This document shows positions 36,631-47,384 of a stretch of 64,000 nucleotides of DNA, in pieces. The notes beneath the pieces were generated by a model that was not told where the DNA came from, ran no database searches, and saw nothing but the letters and a program-made list of their open reading frames with translations. Each line of letters begins with the position of its first letter. Positions within the stretch are counted from its first letter, which is position 1. The DNA is from Sphingomonadales bacterium 39-57-19. GTDB taxonomy: Bacteria; Pseudomonadota; Alphaproteobacteria; Sphingomonadales; Sphingomonadaceae. The position numbers and the translations under genes are program-made. The stretch spans positions 434,001 to 498,000 of the forward strand of contig NCJG01000001.1 of assembly GCA_002282385.1 (NCBI GenBank), given 5' to 3'.

Positions 36631-39600
36631 TTGATTTGCAGCGGATCACAACCAGTCGCAACGCGCTGACGCTCGCGTCGGTGCCGCAGGGTTTTGCGCC
36701 GCTTCTGCTTGCCGACCTGACACGCGCGGCCAAAGCACGCACACTGTATATAGCGCCTGATGAAGCCGCGATGCGCGCAATCGCTGACGCTGTGCCATTT
36801 TTTGCGCCTGAACTTGAAATATTGATTCTGCCGGGATGGGATTGCCTGCCCTATGATCGCGCATCGCCCTCGGTCGCGGTCACGTCGCAGCGCATGTCGA
36901 CATTGCAGGCGCTTCAGCAGCCTGCAAAAAAGAAGCAGTTGGTGGTCACCACCATCAGTGCAGTCATCCAAAAATATGTCACGCCCTTCCGCATTCGCCA
37001 GACGGGTGAACGCTTAGCCGCTGGCCGCGAAATCAGCCGCGAACGGCTTGCGTCATTGCTGCAGTCCAACGGCTATTTCCGCGTAGATACCGTGGCCGAC
37101 GCAGGCGAATTCGCGATCCGTGGAAGCATTGTAGACTTGTTTCCCGCCGGAAGCGAAGTCGGCCTTCGCCTCGATTTCTTCGGCGACGAAATCGAAAGTA
37201 TCCGCCGTTTCAATCCGTCGGATCAGCGCAGCATCGACCAGGTCGAACACTTCGATATCTTGCCCGCGGTTGAAGCCCTTATGGACGAAGACGCGATTAA
37301 GCGTTTCCGTGTTGGCTACCGCGAACGCTTTGGCGTGACCGCAACGGGCGACCCGCTTTATCAGGCTGTCTCGGAAGGCCGCAGGCTTTCGGGCATGGAC
37401 CATTGGTTGCCATTGTTCGAAGAGCGCATGGCGACGATCTTTGACCATGTCGGGACCGACGCGCTTGTCATTCGCGACAGCGGCGCCATTGCCGCGGGCC
37501 AGTCACGACTGGACTCCATCACCGACTATCACGAAAACCGCGTGAAGGCGCAGGCCGCAGAACCCGGCAGCTATCGCCCCTTGCCGCCCGAGATGCTCTA
37601 TTTAAGCGGCGGCGAACTCGACCAGCTTTTCGACGACAATGCTGCGCACCTGATTACACCATTCGCGCAGCCCGACTCCGCCAGCGTCATTGATTTTGGC
37701 ATCGCCGCAGCGCGCGATTTTGCACCGGAACGCACGCAGAAAGCCAATGTCTACGAAGCCGTCGCCGCGCATCTGAAATCGCTGCACAGCAAAAAGACCA
37801 AAACCATCATTGCGAGCTATTCCATTGGCGCACGCGAGCGGTTGAAGGGTTTGCTGGCCGATCATGGCGCCCCGTCCATCGTCGATGCGGACGGTTGGCA
37901 GCAAGCATTGGGCGTGGCCGCAGGGCGGACGGCGATGGTTGTGTTGCCATTGGACCATGGCTTTTCAACGCCGGACATAGCGGTCTTAAGCGAACAGGAC
38001 ATGCTGGGCGACCGACTCGTGCGCCGGCAAAAGCGCCGTAAATCCGCCGATGCCTTCATGGCCGAACTTGCCGCGCTGACCCCCGGCGATCTGGTGGTGC
38101 ATCAGGACCATGGTATTGGCCGATATGAGGGCCTGATTTCGATACCCGTGGGCAACAGCCCCCATGACTGCGTTGCCCTGACGTATTCCGGCGGAGACAA
38201 GCTGTATGTCCCCGTTGAGAATATCGATGTTCTGTCACGTTATGGCTCCGACAGCGAACATGTGTCGCTCGACAAGCTGGGTGGTGAGGCATGGCAGCGG
38301 CGCAAGTCGAAGCTGAAAGAACGCATCCGCGCAATCGCGGGTGAATTGCTGAAAACCGCGGCAGAACGTGCCCTTCGTCCGGGTTCGATCATTGAAGTCG
38401 ATGGCCCCGCTTATGCCGGCTTTGTCGACCGTTTCCCGTATGAAGAAACCGAAGATCAGCTGCGCGTGATTGAAGAGGTCCTTCAGGATTTGTCCGCGGG
38501 CAAACCCATGGACCGGCTCGTGTGCGGCGATGTCGGGTTTGGAAAAACCGAAGTCGCCATGCGCGCCGCTTTTGCAGCCGCGATGGCGGGGCTTCAGGTC
38601 GCGGTCATTGCGCCGACGACATTGTTGGCGCGGCAGCATTATTCGAATTTCGCCGAACGTTTCCGTGACCTGCCGTTAAAGCTCGGTCGGCTTTCGCGGC
38701 TCGTGCCAACCGCCGAAGCGACACAAACGCGTGAAGCCTTGGCGGATGGCACTTTGGACATCGTGATTGGGACGCATGCCGTTCTTGCAAAGTCACTTGA
38801 ATTCAAACGACTTGGCTTGGTCATTGTTGACGAAGAACAACGGTTCGGCGTCAATCACAAGGAGCAGTTGAAAGCGCTGAAGACCGACGTGCATATGCTG
38901 ACGCTGACGGCGACACCGATCCCGCGGACGTTGCAAATGGCCATGTCTGGCCTGCGCGAGTTGTCGGTCATCCAGACGCCGCCGGTCGACCGTCTGGCCG
39001 TGCGTACCTATGTTATGCCATGGGACCCCGTGGTGCTGCGCGAAGCATTGCTGCGTGAACATTATCGCGGGGGGCAAAGCTTCTTTGTTGTGCCGCGCAT
39101 AACCGACCTTACCGAGATCGAAGAATATCTGCGGACTGAAGTGCCTGAAGTGAAGTATGTCACCGCGCACGGGCAAATGTCACCAACGCAGGTGGAAGAA
39201 CGCATGAGCGCGTTCTATGAAAAGCGCTACGACGTCCTGCTGTCCACGACGATTGTCGAAAGCGGACTGGACATACCGAGCGCGAATACGTTGATCATCC
39301 ACCGCGCTGACCGCTTTGGCCTTGCCCAATTATATCAGCTGCGTGGACGCGTCGGGCGTTCGAAAACCCGCGCTTATGCCTATCTGACGCATGAACCGAA
39401 TCGCGTACTGACCGAAACGGCGGAAAAGCGCCTCAAGGTGCTTGGTGATCTCGATAGCCTTGGTGCCGGGTTCCAGCTTGCGAGCCACGATCTCGACATT
39501 CGCGGTGCGGGTAACTTGGTGGGCGATGAACAGTCCGGCCATATCAAAGAGGTCGGCTTTGAATTGTACCAATCGATGCTCGAAGAAGCGATCTTGGAGG

Positions 39601-40112
39601 CACGTGCCGGCGCGCATGGCCTCGCGAAACCGCGCGGTAGCTTCTCGCCGCAAATCACCATCGATGCGCCAATCCTCATTCCCGAAGATTATGTGCCCGA
39701 TCTTTCGGTCCGCATGGCGCTCTATCGCCGTTTGAACGATCTCGAAGAAGGTCAGGATATCGAAGGTTTTGCCGCGGAAATGACCGATCGCTTCGGCCCG
39801 ATACCGGAACCAACGCAGAACCTGCTGAAGCTTATCCAGATCAAGCAAAATGCGCTCGTTGCGCAGGTCGCAAAAATTGAGGTTGGCGCGCGTGGTACGT
39901 TGGTCAGTTTCCATCAGGACACACCGCCCAATGTCACAGGATTGCTGGCCTATGTCGACAAATTGGGCGAGACGGCAAAGCTGCGTCCCGATAGCAAGTT
40001 GGTTATCAACCGCATATGGGGCGACCCCGCAGCGCGGCTCAATGGGTGCTTGCAGCTATCACGCGGCCTTGCAAATCTTGCCCGCCGGCATGGTTCCCCT
40101 TCACGACCATAG
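36627..40112 (+). CDS. mfd: Transcription-repair coupling factor Mfd
   Basis: Mfd displaces stalled RNA polymerase at lesions and recruits UvrA. The 1161 residues contain the N-terminal UvrB-like domain (FAPELEILILPGWDCLPYDR), the polymerase-interaction domain (GDLVVHQDHGIGRYEGL), and the RecG-like translocase: Walker A LVCGDVGFGKTEVAMRAAFA, DEEQRFGVNHKEQL box, MLTLTATPIPRTLQMAMSGL, STTIVESGLDIPSANTLI and QLRGRVGRSKTRAYAYLT, then the C-terminal TRCF domain. Starts within the sdhE stop (ATGA). Confidence 0.98.
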   Translation: MIDLQRITTSRNALTLASVPQGFAPLLLADLTRAAKARTLYIAPDEAAMRAIADAVPFFAPELEILILPGWDCLPYDRASPSVAVTSQRMSTLQALQQPAKKKQLVVTTISAVIQKYVTPFRIRQTGERLAAGREISRERLASLLQSNGYFRVDTVADAGEFAIRGSIVDLFPAGSEVGLRLDFFGDEIESIRRFNPSDQRSIDQVEHFDILPAVEALMDEDAIKRFRVGYRERFGVTATGDPLYQAVSEGRRLSGMDHWLPLFEERMATIFDHVGTDALVIRDSGAIAAGQSRLDSITDYHENRVKAQAAEPGSYRPLPPEMLYLSGGELDQLFDDNAAHLITPFAQPDSASVIDFGIAAARDFAPERTQKANVYEAVAAHLKSLHSKKTKTIIASYSIGARERLKGLLADHGAPSIVDADGWQQALGVAAGRTAMVVLPLDHGFSTPDIAVLSEQDMLGDRLVRRQKRRKSADAFMAELAALTPGDLVVHQDHGIGRYEGLISIPVGNSPHDCVALTYSGGDKLYVPVENIDVLSRYGSDSEHVSLDKLGGEAWQRRKSKLKERIRAIAGELLKTAAERALRPGSIIEVDGPAYAGFVDRFPYEETEDQLRVIEEVLQDLSAGKPMDRLVCGDVGFGKTEVAMRAAFAAAMAGLQVAVIAPTTLLARQHYSNFAERFRDLPLKLGRLSRLVPTAEATQTREALADGTLDIVIGTHAVLAKSLEFKRLGLVIVDEEQRFGVNHKEQLKALKTDVHMLTLTATPIPRTLQMAMSGLRELSVIQTPPVDRLAVRTYVMPWDPVVLREALLREHYRGGQSFFVVPRITDLTEIEEYLRTEVPEVKYVTAHGQMSPTQVEERMSAFYEKRYDVLLSTTIVESGLDIPSANTLIIHRADRFGLAQLYQLRGRVGRSKTRAYAYLTHEPNRVLTETAEKRLKVLGDLDSLGAGFQLASHDLDIRGAGNLVGDEQSGHIKEVGFELYQSMLEEAILEARAGAHGLAKPRGSFSPQITIDAPILIPEDYVPDLSVRMALYRRLNDLEEGQDIEGFAAEMTDRFGPIPEPTQNLLKLIQIKQNALVAQVAKIEVGARGTLVSFHQDTPPNVTGLLAYVDKLGETAKLRPDSKLVINRIWGDPAARLNGCLQLSRGLANLARRHGSPSRP

Positions 40113-40189
40113 CAGCGAAAAACTTTCCGAACCCTTTCGGCAAATTAATTCAGCTTGGTAGCGCAAGCTTTTCCGCTTACATCGCAAAA

Positions 40190-41176
40190 ATGATCGACGG
40201 TTTTGGACGCAGTATCGACTATTTACGGATATCGGTGACCGACCGTTGCAATTTCCGTTGCACATATTGCATGCCCGAAATGCAGAGCTTTTTGCCGCAT
40301 CCCGATTTGCTCAGCTATGATGAAATCACGACGCTGGTCGCTCGGTTTATAGACCATGGCATTCGCAAAATTCGCCTAACGGGCGGCGAGCCGCTGGTGC
40401 GCCGTGACATTGCCGTTCTGATCAACGCCCTTGGGCAGCATGTGAAAAGCGGCGCGCTTGAAGAGTTGACGATGACGACCAACGGCAGCCGGTTGGAACA
40501 ATTCGCGCCCATTCTTGCCAGCGCTGGCATGAAGCGTATCAATGTAAGCTTGGATACGCTCGATCCGGAACAGTTTAAGACGATCAGCCGCGGGGGAGAC
40601 CTCGACACGGTATTGAAGGGCATTCACGCTGCGAAAGCCAATGGCCTCGCCATCAAAATCAACATGGTTGCCTTGAAAGGCGAAAATGAAGACGCGCTGA
40701 TACCCATGATGGCGTTTTGCGCGGAGCATGGCTTTGACCTCACCCTGATTGAAACAATGCCGCTTGGGACCGGCGTATCGGAGCGCGAGGCGCAATATAT
40801 CTCGCTCGACGCATTCACCGCGCCCATCCGCCAACAATATGACCTGCATCCGCTGGCGCATAAAAGCGCCGGCCCTGCCCGATATTGGCGCGTCGATCCA
40901 TTGGGTCTGCGCCTGGGCCTTATCACGCCAATGAGCCAGAATTTCTGCGACCATTGCAATCGCATCCGCCTTACTACCGATGGCAAAATCTACATGTGCC
41001 TTGGGTCAGAACTGCACGTCGATTTGCGCAAAGCATTGCGCGAAGGGGTGCCTTCCGACGTCGACCATTTGCTTCAGACGGCTTTGCGGCTTAAACCCCA
41101 ACGCCATGAATTTGAAAACCAATTCGCGCAGCCTGACTTGAGGTTGAAGCGACATATGAATGCAACAGGTGGATGA
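40190..41176 (+). CDS. moaA: GTP 3',8-cyclase MoaA (molybdenum cofactor synthesis)
   Basis: The radical-SAM enzyme converts GTP to 3',8-cyclo-GTP, the first step of molybdopterin. The 328-residue protein begins MIDGFGRSIDYLRISVTDRC. The N-terminal cluster is CNFRCTYC (CxxxCxxC); the C-terminal cluster uses CDHCNRIRLTTDGKIYMC; RLTGGEPLVRRD is the SAM-binding GGEP motif. The C-terminal Gly-Gly pair (NATGG) is present. The frame is open to 40016 inside the mfd end, but the ATG at 40190 fits homologues. It ends with ATGA into nadK. Other moa genes are elsewhere. Confidence 0.95.
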   Translation: MIDGFGRSIDYLRISVTDRCNFRCTYCMPEMQSFLPHPDLLSYDEITTLVARFIDHGIRKIRLTGGEPLVRRDIAVLINALGQHVKSGALEELTMTTNGSRLEQFAPILASAGMKRINVSLDTLDPEQFKTISRGGDLDTVLKGIHAAKANGLAIKINMVALKGENEDALIPMMAFCAEHGFDLTLIETMPLGTGVSEREAQYISLDAFTAPIRQQYDLHPLAHKSAGPARYWRVDPLGLRLGLITPMSQNFCDHCNRIRLTTDGKIYMCLGSELHVDLRKALREGVPSDVDHLLQTALRLKPQRHEFENQFAQPDLRLKRHMNATGG

Positions 41177-41949
41177 CCCAATATACGCAACTTGCGATAA
41201 TATCGTCAGCGACGCCGCAGGCACGCGAGGCCGAAGCACAGCTTCGCGCCGTCCATGACTTTGTCCCGCTGGATAACGCCGACGCCGTAATCGTCTTGGG
41301 CGGCGATGGCCACATGCTGCAGGTTCTGCATCAATTGTTGGAAAGCCGCCGCGACATTCCTGCCTACGGCATGAACTTGGGCACAATCGGCTTCCTGATG
41401 AACAGCTGGGATCTGCATGATCTGCACGCGCGGCTGCAGCGCGCCAAGTCATTCTCGGTTCGTCCGCTGACAGCGGACATCACAACCGTCAGCGGTCAAA
41501 AGTTTACATTGCCCGCAATCAACGAAGTGTCGTTGCTGCGCGAAACCCGGCAAGCGGCCAAGCTGGAGATTTCTGTCAATGGACGGGCGGTGATCCCCGA
41601 ACTTATCAGTGACGGCATATTGGTATCCACGCCCGCTGGTTCGACCGCCTATAACCTGTCAGCCAACGGCCCCATCTTGCCGCTCGATTCGTCGTTGCTG
41701 GCGCTGACGCCGATCAGTCCCTTTCGGCCCCGCCGTTGGAAGGGTGCCATTCTTCCTGACCGCTATGTCATCAAAATCAACATTTTGGAGGCAAGCAAAC
41801 GCCCCGTCAGCGCCGTTGCCGACCAGCGCGAGATCCGCGATATTGCGCAAGTAGAAGTGGCATTGGACCGCAATCGATCACTGACGCTTTTGTTCGATCC
41901 CGAACATGCACTGGATGATCGCATTGCAATGGAACAATTTATTGTCTGA
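41173..41949 (+). CDS. nadK: NAD kinase
   Basis: Phosphorylates NAD to NADP. The 258-residue protein has the GGDG motif in VIVLGGDGHMLQVLHQLLES, the NLGTIGFLMN motif, NEVSLLRETRQ, and the STPAGSTAYNLSANGPIL nucleotide-binding stretch. Slightly shorter than many bacterial NadK but complete. Coupled to moaA through a four-base overlap. A tRNA gene follows about 75 bases later. Confidence 0.95.
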   Translation: MTQYTQLAIISSATPQAREAEAQLRAVHDFVPLDNADAVIVLGGDGHMLQVLHQLLESRRDIPAYGMNLGTIGFLMNSWDLHDLHARLQRAKSFSVRPLTADITTVSGQKFTLPAINEVSLLRETRQAAKLEISVNGRAVIPELISDGILVSTPAGSTAYNLSANGPILPLDSSLLALTPISPFRPRRWKGAILPDRYVIKINILEASKRPVSAVADQREIRDIAQVEVALDRNRSLTLLFDPEHALDDRIAMEQFIV

Positions 41950-41964
41950 ACTGGCAATGGGCGC

Positions 41965-41994
41965 TTGCCAAATGCGAAAAAGCGCTGCTATAGG
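41965..41994 (+). promoter_or_regulatory. Promoter of tRNA-Asn
   Basis: TTGCCA (41965-41970) and TATAGG (41989-41994) are separated by 18 bases and lie 30 bases before the tRNA start, in the typical place for a stable-RNA promoter. The -10 begins with CTATAG, as seen often in sphingomonads. Confidence 0.5.
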
Positions 41995-42023
41995 CGCGCC
42001 TCTGCCCGAGCATATCGGGCTGT

Positions 42024-42098
42024 TCCCTGGTAGCTCAGTGGTAGAGCAGTTGACTGTTAATCAATTGGTCGGGGGTTCGAATCCCTCCCGGGGAGCCA
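42024..42098 (+). tRNA. tRNA-Asn (anticodon GTT)
   Basis: A 75-nt cloverleaf with the acceptor stem TCCCTGG/CCGGGGA (one T-G pair), D-arm AGCTCAGTGGTAGAGC, anticodon loop CTGTTAA with GTT at 42056-42058, T-arm GGGGGTTCGAATCCCTC, discriminator G and encoded CCA at 42096-42098. It stands alone in the 286-bp gap between nadK and the GST-like gene; the rest of the gap shows no further gene. Confidence 0.97.
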
Positions 42099-42235
42099 TT
42101 TTTGCCTGTGACGGCAATGAATAATATATATGTTATTCAATATCCATTGGCGCGCACCCATTTTCGATACACTTTCGGCCGAGCCATTTATTCTGGCGTG
42201 TTGAACGCTACACGTTCATCGGTTAGGGTTTTGGT

Positions 42236-43375
42236 ATGACATACACATTATGGGGCTCAGCCCATTCTCTCTATACGGGCAAGGCGCGATCCTATCTCAT
42301 CAAGAAGGGCCTGCCTTTTCGCGAGCGGTATCCGTCCGATCCCGAGTTTGCCGGCAGGATATTGCCTGCGGTCGGCCATTTTGTTGTACCCGTGCTCGAA
42401 ACGGACAATGGCGAGATTATCCAGGACAGTGGCGATATCATAGACTTTCTGGAGCAGCGCCATGCCGAACCCCTGCTCAAGCCACAATCGCCAGTGCAGC
42501 AGTGGGTGTCGTTGATTTTTGATGCCTTTGGTTCGGAATATCTGCTGCCGCTGGCGATGCACTACCGCTGGTCCTACCGCGATGAGCAGGAGACATTTTT
42601 GCGTGCAGAATTCGGGCGCGCAATGGTCGCGGGAACGGATCGCTCCGCACGGCGCGAATCTGCAGCACGGACGATGGAATTTTTTGCCGGTTTCTTACCC
42701 AATCTTGGTGTCTTTCCAGAGGTCGTCGCTGCGATGGAAGATTCCTATCTGGCGCTAATCGATGCGCTGGATAACCATTTTCAGCATCATCCTTATTTGC
42801 TGGGCGGCAGGCCGTGCCGCGGGGACTTTGGCATGATGGCGCCGTTGTTCGCGCATCTCGGCCGCGATCCTGTTCCAGCCATGCTGATGAAGACAAAGGC
42901 ACCCAACCTGTTCCGTTGGACGGAACGGATGAACTCTGTGCCAATCAGCGACGGCGAATATCCGGGCTATGGTGAGGACTATTGCGGCCAGGATACCGTT
43001 CCCGAAACGCTCATCGCTGTGCTCAAAATTGTCTTTGCCGACTGGACGCCCGGATTGAAAGCCGATGCCGACTGCTTCAATGCATGGGCGGCGCACAAGA
43101 ACGCTGGCGATGTGGTCTCGAAATCGGGAGAGCCACAAATTCATCCAAATGTCGGGAAAGTGGAATATCCTTGGCGCGGCGTGACAATGAAGCGGGGCAG
43201 CGCGCCGCATATGCTATGGATGTTCGCCAGAGCACAAGACCTGGCGGCGAACAGCGCAGGTGAAGCAGGCGAACGACTGAATACGCTAATTGAGCAAGTC
43301 GGGGGCCAAGAGGCGATGGAACTCAGTCTTGCGAAGCGGATCATGCGCGATAAAAATATGCTGGTTCTTGCCTGA
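42236..43375 (+). CDS. Glutathione S-transferase-family protein (long)
   Basis: A 379-residue protein with a thioredoxin-like N-terminal domain (residues 1-80: YTLWGSAHSLYTGKARSYLI, FVVPVLETDNGEIIQDSGDI with the SNAIL-like glutathione site) followed by a helical C-terminal domain (DNHFQHHPYLLGGRPCRGDF). It is about 170 residues longer than a usual GST; the extra C-terminal part (from about 270) has no recognised motif. Ser in the SLYTGKAR loop could serve as catalytic residue. Reaction unknown. Between tRNA-Asn and the convergent TSUP gene. Confidence 0.75.
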   Translation: MTYTLWGSAHSLYTGKARSYLIKKGLPFRERYPSDPEFAGRILPAVGHFVVPVLETDNGEIIQDSGDIIDFLEQRHAEPLLKPQSPVQQWVSLIFDAFGSEYLLPLAMHYRWSYRDEQETFLRAEFGRAMVAGTDRSARRESAARTMEFFAGFLPNLGVFPEVVAAMEDSYLALIDALDNHFQHHPYLLGGRPCRGDFGMMAPLFAHLGRDPVPAMLMKTKAPNLFRWTERMNSVPISDGEYPGYGEDYCGQDTVPETLIAVLKIVFADWTPGLKADADCFNAWAAHKNAGDVVSKSGEPQIHPNVGKVEYPWRGVTMKRGSAPHMLWMFARAQDLAANSAGEAGERLNTLIEQVGGQEAMELSLAKRIMRDKNMLVLA

Positions 43376-43448
43376 TACTCTTCGCGGTTGAAGGCGGGGT
43401 TGTGCAAAAGCGACCGATAGTATTCTGAAGGTCCGCTCGCTCCTAATG

Positions 43449-44195
43449 TTACGAAAGCGCCTGCGCCTGCCAAAGCAGCCGCAGCGCGGCGTAGCCGACC
43501 AATATCGCGGTAAATGTGCGCAGAAGCTGCGGCGACAAATAGCGCATTCCGAATATGCTTCCGATCTGCCCGCCGACCAGCACGGCAGAGAGCAACAGGC
43601 CATATTCCATCGCAGGCGCAGCAAGTGACTGTGCCCCTGCCTTTATGACTTGCCCTGCCAGCCCTGCGGCTGAATTGATCAGGATATAGAGCGAAGCAAA
43701 GGCGGCAATGCGCCGTGCCTCCGACCAGCGGATCAAATGCAATATCGGCGCCATGAATATGCCACCTCCAATCCCGGATAGACCAGCCAGCAAGCCAACA
43801 CCGCCTGAAATTGCCAGAAGCAATGGCTTGGGCAATATACGCGCGGACAGCTTTTCAGGCTGAAGCAGCAGGGCAATGGCAGAGGCAAGTAATGCCCCGC
43901 CCAATATCGTGAGGAAAATCCATTGCTTTAGAGGCACAAGCCCGCCCAGAAACGCGAGAGGCGCGGATACCAGTAACAATGGCATGACTTGCGGCCAAGA
44001 CACGAGCCCGGCGCGTATGAAGCGCATGCTGCCGCCCGTCACGACAATGATATTGCATAACAAGGCGATGACCGGGATTAGCCGATAATCAACGCCCCAT
44101 AGCGCCAGCAGCGCCGTATAGGTCGAACCCCCGCCAAAGCCGACCGAGGCATAGACAAAAGCGACGAGAGCGAAGAATCCTGCCAACCAGATCAT
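43449..44195 (-). CDS. Sulfite exporter TauE/SafE (TSUP) family permease
   Basis: A 248-residue membrane protein of about eight helices with the TSUP family pattern: FALVAFVYASVGFGGGSTYT in the first helix and ISGGVGLLAGLSGIGGGIFM in the second half, the conserved Gly-rich repeat of the family. Family members export sulfite, sulfoacetate or other small organic anions; the substrate cannot be deduced. It lies 24 bases after secA on the same strand and may be co-transcribed. Confidence 0.85.
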   Translation of the reverse strand: MIWLAGFFALVAFVYASVGFGGGSTYTALLALWGVDYRLIPVIALLCNIIVVTGGSMRFIRAGLVSWPQVMPLLLVSAPLAFLGGLVPLKQWIFLTILGGALLASAIALLLQPEKLSARILPKPLLLAISGGVGLLAGLSGIGGGIFMAPILHLIRWSEARRIAAFASLYILINSAAGLAGQVIKAGAQSLAAPAMEYGLLLSAVLVGGQIGSIFGMRYLSPQLLRTFTAILVGYAALRLLWQAQALS

Positions 44196-44219
44196 CCCCG
44201 CCCTCCCCGTTCAATGCCT

Positions 44220-46949
44220 TTAATACGCGCCGTGACAGTGTTTATATTTTTGCCCGGAACCGCAAGGGCATGGGTCGTTACGGCGCAAGTCCGGGTTGCC
44301 CGCAAACGGATCGTTTGCACCCGACGCGATCTCTGGGCGTGGGATCGTCGTCGTGACGAACCCAAGTGAACCTGCGTCGATGTCATTGCTGTCATCTTCA
44401 CCGGTGAACGGATCGATATGTGTCGTCAGGAAATCCGGCAATTCAGGCAGTTGAGGCGGAACAAGCTCTTCTTCTGCGCGGAAATCGTTGGTGGCGATTG
44501 TCTTGGTTACGCCTTCACGAATGGCACCCAACATGCGTTCAAACAGGCCAAACGCTTCCTGCTTATATTCGTTGACCGGATTCTTCTGCGCATAAGCGCG
44601 CAAGTAAATAACCTGACGCAGGGCATCCAAAGTCGACAAATGCTCTTTCCAATGATGGTCGAGCGTTTGCAGCAAAATGCTCTTTTCCACCTGACGCCAT
44701 AAAGTTTGGTCAAGATCAGCGCCCTTTGCCTTAAACCGGGCTGTCGCCAGGTCCGCAATTCGGGTTTCAATGATTTCGGGCTCAAGGCCGTCTTCTTGCA
44801 ACCAGCTATCGATGTCCGGAGCAAGCCCCAGAACTTGCGCACATTGCTGCTTCAGTCCATCGACATCCCATTGCTCGGGATAGGTGCCTTCTGGGCAGTG
44901 ATCGCCAACCAGATTGTTCACCGTGTCGTTGAGCATATCCTCAATGATATCGTCGACGGCTTCGGCGTCCATAATTTCGCTGCGCTGGTCGTAAATAACC
45001 TTGCGCTGGTCGTTCATGACATCGTCATATTCCACCAACTGCTTACGGATATCGTAGTTCCGCGCTTCAACCTTGCGCTGTGCGGTTTCAATAGCTTTCG
45101 ACAACCATTTGCCGCCGATAGCCTCGCCGTCTTCCAGACTGGAATTCATCATACGCGAGAATAATGTTTCCGAACCGAATATACGCAGAAGATCATCGTC
45201 GAGCGAGAGATAGAAGCGCGACAGACCGGGGTCACCCTGACGTCCTGAACGGCCACGCAGCTGGTTATCGATACGGCGGCTTTCATGCCGCTCTGTCGCC
45301 AGAACAAACAAGCCGCCCGCTTCGACGACCTTGGCTTTTTCAGCAGCGATTTCGGCTTTCAATGCTTCAATTGCGGCATCGCGCTCCGGGCCTTCTGGCA
45401 CATCGCGCAATTCATCTTCCAAACGGAATTCAAAGTTACCGCCCAGCTGAATATCCGTGCCGCGCCCAGCCATGTTGGTGGCAATGGTTACGCTGCCGAA
45501 ACGACCGGCTTGCGCGACAATACGCGCTTCGCTTTCGTGGAAACGCGCATTGAGCACGCTGTGCTTCACATTTTCCTTTTCCAGGAACTCGGAAAGCAAT
45601 TCGGACTTCTCAATGGAAACAGTACCAACCAATACGGGCTGACCCCGCTCATTTGCTTCACGAATGGTCTTGGCGATGGCGCCAAATTTGTCCTGCGTAT
45701 TTTTGTAGAACTGGTCGTCTTCATCAATACGTTGCACGGGCAAATTGGTAGGAATTTCAACGACATTCAGCTTGTAAATTTCGTGGAATTCACCGGCTTC
45801 GGTCGCCGCGGTTCCGGTCATGCCCGACAATTTGGGATACATGCGGAAATAATTCTGGAAGGTGATTGTTGCCAGCGTCTGGTTCTCTGGCTCAATCTCG
45901 ACGCCTTCTTTGGCTTCGACGGCCTGATGCAGGCCGTTTGACCAGCGACGTCCGTCCATCATGCGACCTGTGAATTCGTCGATGATGATGACCTTGCCTT
46001 CTTTGACAATATAATCAATGTCGCGCTTGAACATCACATTGGCTTTGAGCGCCTGATCCAGATGGTGCACAACCAAGGTGTTTTCATAATCATACAGGTT
46101 GGTGCCGGTCAGCAATCCGGCGCCCTCAAGCAAACGCTCGGCCTTTTCCGTGCCATCTTCGGTCAACGTGACATTGCGGCTCTTTTCGTCTTTTTCGTAA
46201 TCGCCGTCGTCGAGTTGAAGGACAACCGCATGCACCTGCATATATAGTTCTGATTTATCATCGGTTGGGCCCGAGATAATCAGCGGTGTCCGCGCTTCAT
46301 CGACCAGGATCGAGTCCACTTCGTCGACAATCGCAAAGTTAAATGGACGCTGCACCATTTGTGCGCGTTCATATTTCATATTGTCGCGCAGATAGTCGAA
46401 ACCAAGTTCATTGTTGGTCGCGTAGGTGATGTCGCAGTCATAAGCGGCACGGCGTTCATGCTCGGGAATGTTCGGAACAACGACACCCGTGGTCAGCCCA
46501 AGAAAGCCGTAAATCTTGCTCATCCATTCGGCGTCACGGCGCGCAAGATAGTCGTTCACGGTTACAACATGCACACCCTTGCCTTCGATCGCGTTCAGAT
46601 AGCACGCCAAAGTCTCGGTCAGTGTCTTGCCTTCACCGGTGCGCATTTCGGCAATTTCGCCGCGATGGAGCACGATGCCACCGACCATCTGCACATCGAA
46701 ATGGCGCATGCCCATGACACGCTTCGACGCCTCACGAACCGTCGCAAATGCCTCAGGCAAAATATCATCCAGCGTTTCGCCGGCAGTCAGGCGGTCACGG
46801 AAAATCTGGGTCTGCCCCTTCAACCGCTCGTCATCCATGACCGAAATTTGGTCTTCGAGCGCGTTGATCTTGTCGACGATCTTCATGATCGATTTGACGT
46901 AACGGTCGTTGGACGAACCGAAAATGGCTTTGGCAATTCCGCCGAGCAT
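44220..46949 (-). CDS. secA: Preprotein translocase ATPase SecA
   Basis: SecA drives export through SecYEG. The 909-residue protein begins [23 protein letters not shown] at 46949 has AAAGGA about seven bases before it, so the extra codons to 46970 are not used. Motifs: [19 protein letters not shown] (Walker A), [17 protein letters not shown] (DEAD-like), [30 protein letters not shown], and the C-terminal zinc-binding [18 protein letters not shown] that contacts SecB and ribosomes. Complete. TSUP gene follows. Confidence 0.98.
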   Translation of the reverse strand: MLGGIAKAIFGSSNDRYVKSIMKIVDKINALEDQISVMDDERLKGQTQIFRDRLTAGETLDDILPEAFATVREASKRVMGMRHFDVQMVGGIVLHRGEIAEMRTGEGKTLTETLACYLNAIEGKGVHVVTVNDYLARRDAEWMSKIYGFLGLTTGVVVPNIPEHERRAAYDCDITYATNNELGFDYLRDNMKYERAQMVQRPFNFAIVDEVDSILVDEARTPLIISGPTDDKSELYMQVHAVVLQLDDGDYEKDEKSRNVTLTEDGTEKAERLLEGAGLLTGTNLYDYENTLVVHHLDQALKANVMFKRDIDYIVKEGKVIIIDEFTGRMMDGRRWSNGLHQAVEAKEGVEIEPENQTLATITFQNYFRMYPKLSGMTGTAATEAGEFHEIYKLNVVEIPTNLPVQRIDEDDQFYKNTQDKFGAIAKTIREANERGQPVLVGTVSIEKSELLSEFLEKENVKHSVLNARFHESEARIVAQAGRFGSVTIATNMAGRGTDIQLGGNFEFRLEDELRDVPEGPERDAAIEALKAEIAAEKAKVVEAGGLFVLATERHESRRIDNQLRGRSGRQGDPGLSRFYLSLDDDLLRIFGSETLFSRMMNSSLEDGEAIGGKWLSKAIETAQRKVEARNYDIRKQLVEYDDVMNDQRKVIYDQRSEIMDAEAVDDIIEDMLNDTVNNLVGDHCPEGTYPEQWDVDGLKQQCAQVLGLAPDIDSWLQEDGLEPEIIETRIADLATARFKAKGADLDQTLWRQVEKSILLQTLDHHWKEHLSTLDALRQVIYLRAYAQKNPVNEYKQEAFGLFERMLGAIREGVTKTIATNDFRAEEELVPPQLPELPDFLTTHIDPFTGEDDSNDIDAGSLGFVTTTIPRPEIASGANDPFAGNPDLRRNDPCPCGSGQKYKHCHGAY

Positions 46950-47039
46950 AACTAATTCCTTTAAAATCATGTGGGAGACGCGCGCAAGTTGGCGCGAAAT
47001 AGGGTATTGAAAGGGTGCACCGCAGCGGGTGCAGATGCC

Positions 47040-47312
47040 CTACCCTAAAATAATATCGTGCCGGTAAACGGGCGTATCAGGTGCCAATGCAACGAACGCG
47101 ATGCTGCCTTCGACTGGCATAAGATGCACGCGCGCAGTTGGCGTCACATGCGCCGGCTGCTCAAACGCTTTTTCGGCTTCCTGAGCAGAAGCGTCGACAT
47201 AAGCCTGAACTGCAGCCGAATCCACTGACATAGACGATGAAGAAACGGGGCGCGCAGCCTCCGCAGCGGAAAATCCGCTCAACATCGCCAGTAAGTAAAT
47301 CAATATGCGCAT
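47040..47312 (-). CDS. Small secreted protein, function unknown
   Basis: A 90-residue protein with a clear signal peptide (MRILIYLLAMLSGFSAAEAA, cleavage probably after AEA or AA) and a short mature part of about 70 residues containing Ser-rich and Ala-rich stretches and HVTPTARVHLMPVEG. No family is recognised. It lies upstream of secA on the same strand and downstream of the double TonB_C gene. A weak hairpin (AGGGTA...TACCCT enclosing TGCACC...GGTGCA, 47001-47046) overlaps its stop and could end the transcript. Confidence 0.55.
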   Translation of the reverse strand: MRILIYLLAMLSGFSAAEAARPVSSSSMSVDSAAVQAYVDASAQEAEKAFEQPAHVTPTARVHLMPVEGSIAFVALAPDTPVYRHDIILG

Positions 47313-47384
47313 ATATGGCCCTGTTACGTGCTTTTGGGGATATAGTTAGCCGCAGCGGCAAAGTCCACACCCAAGGCGCGCAGC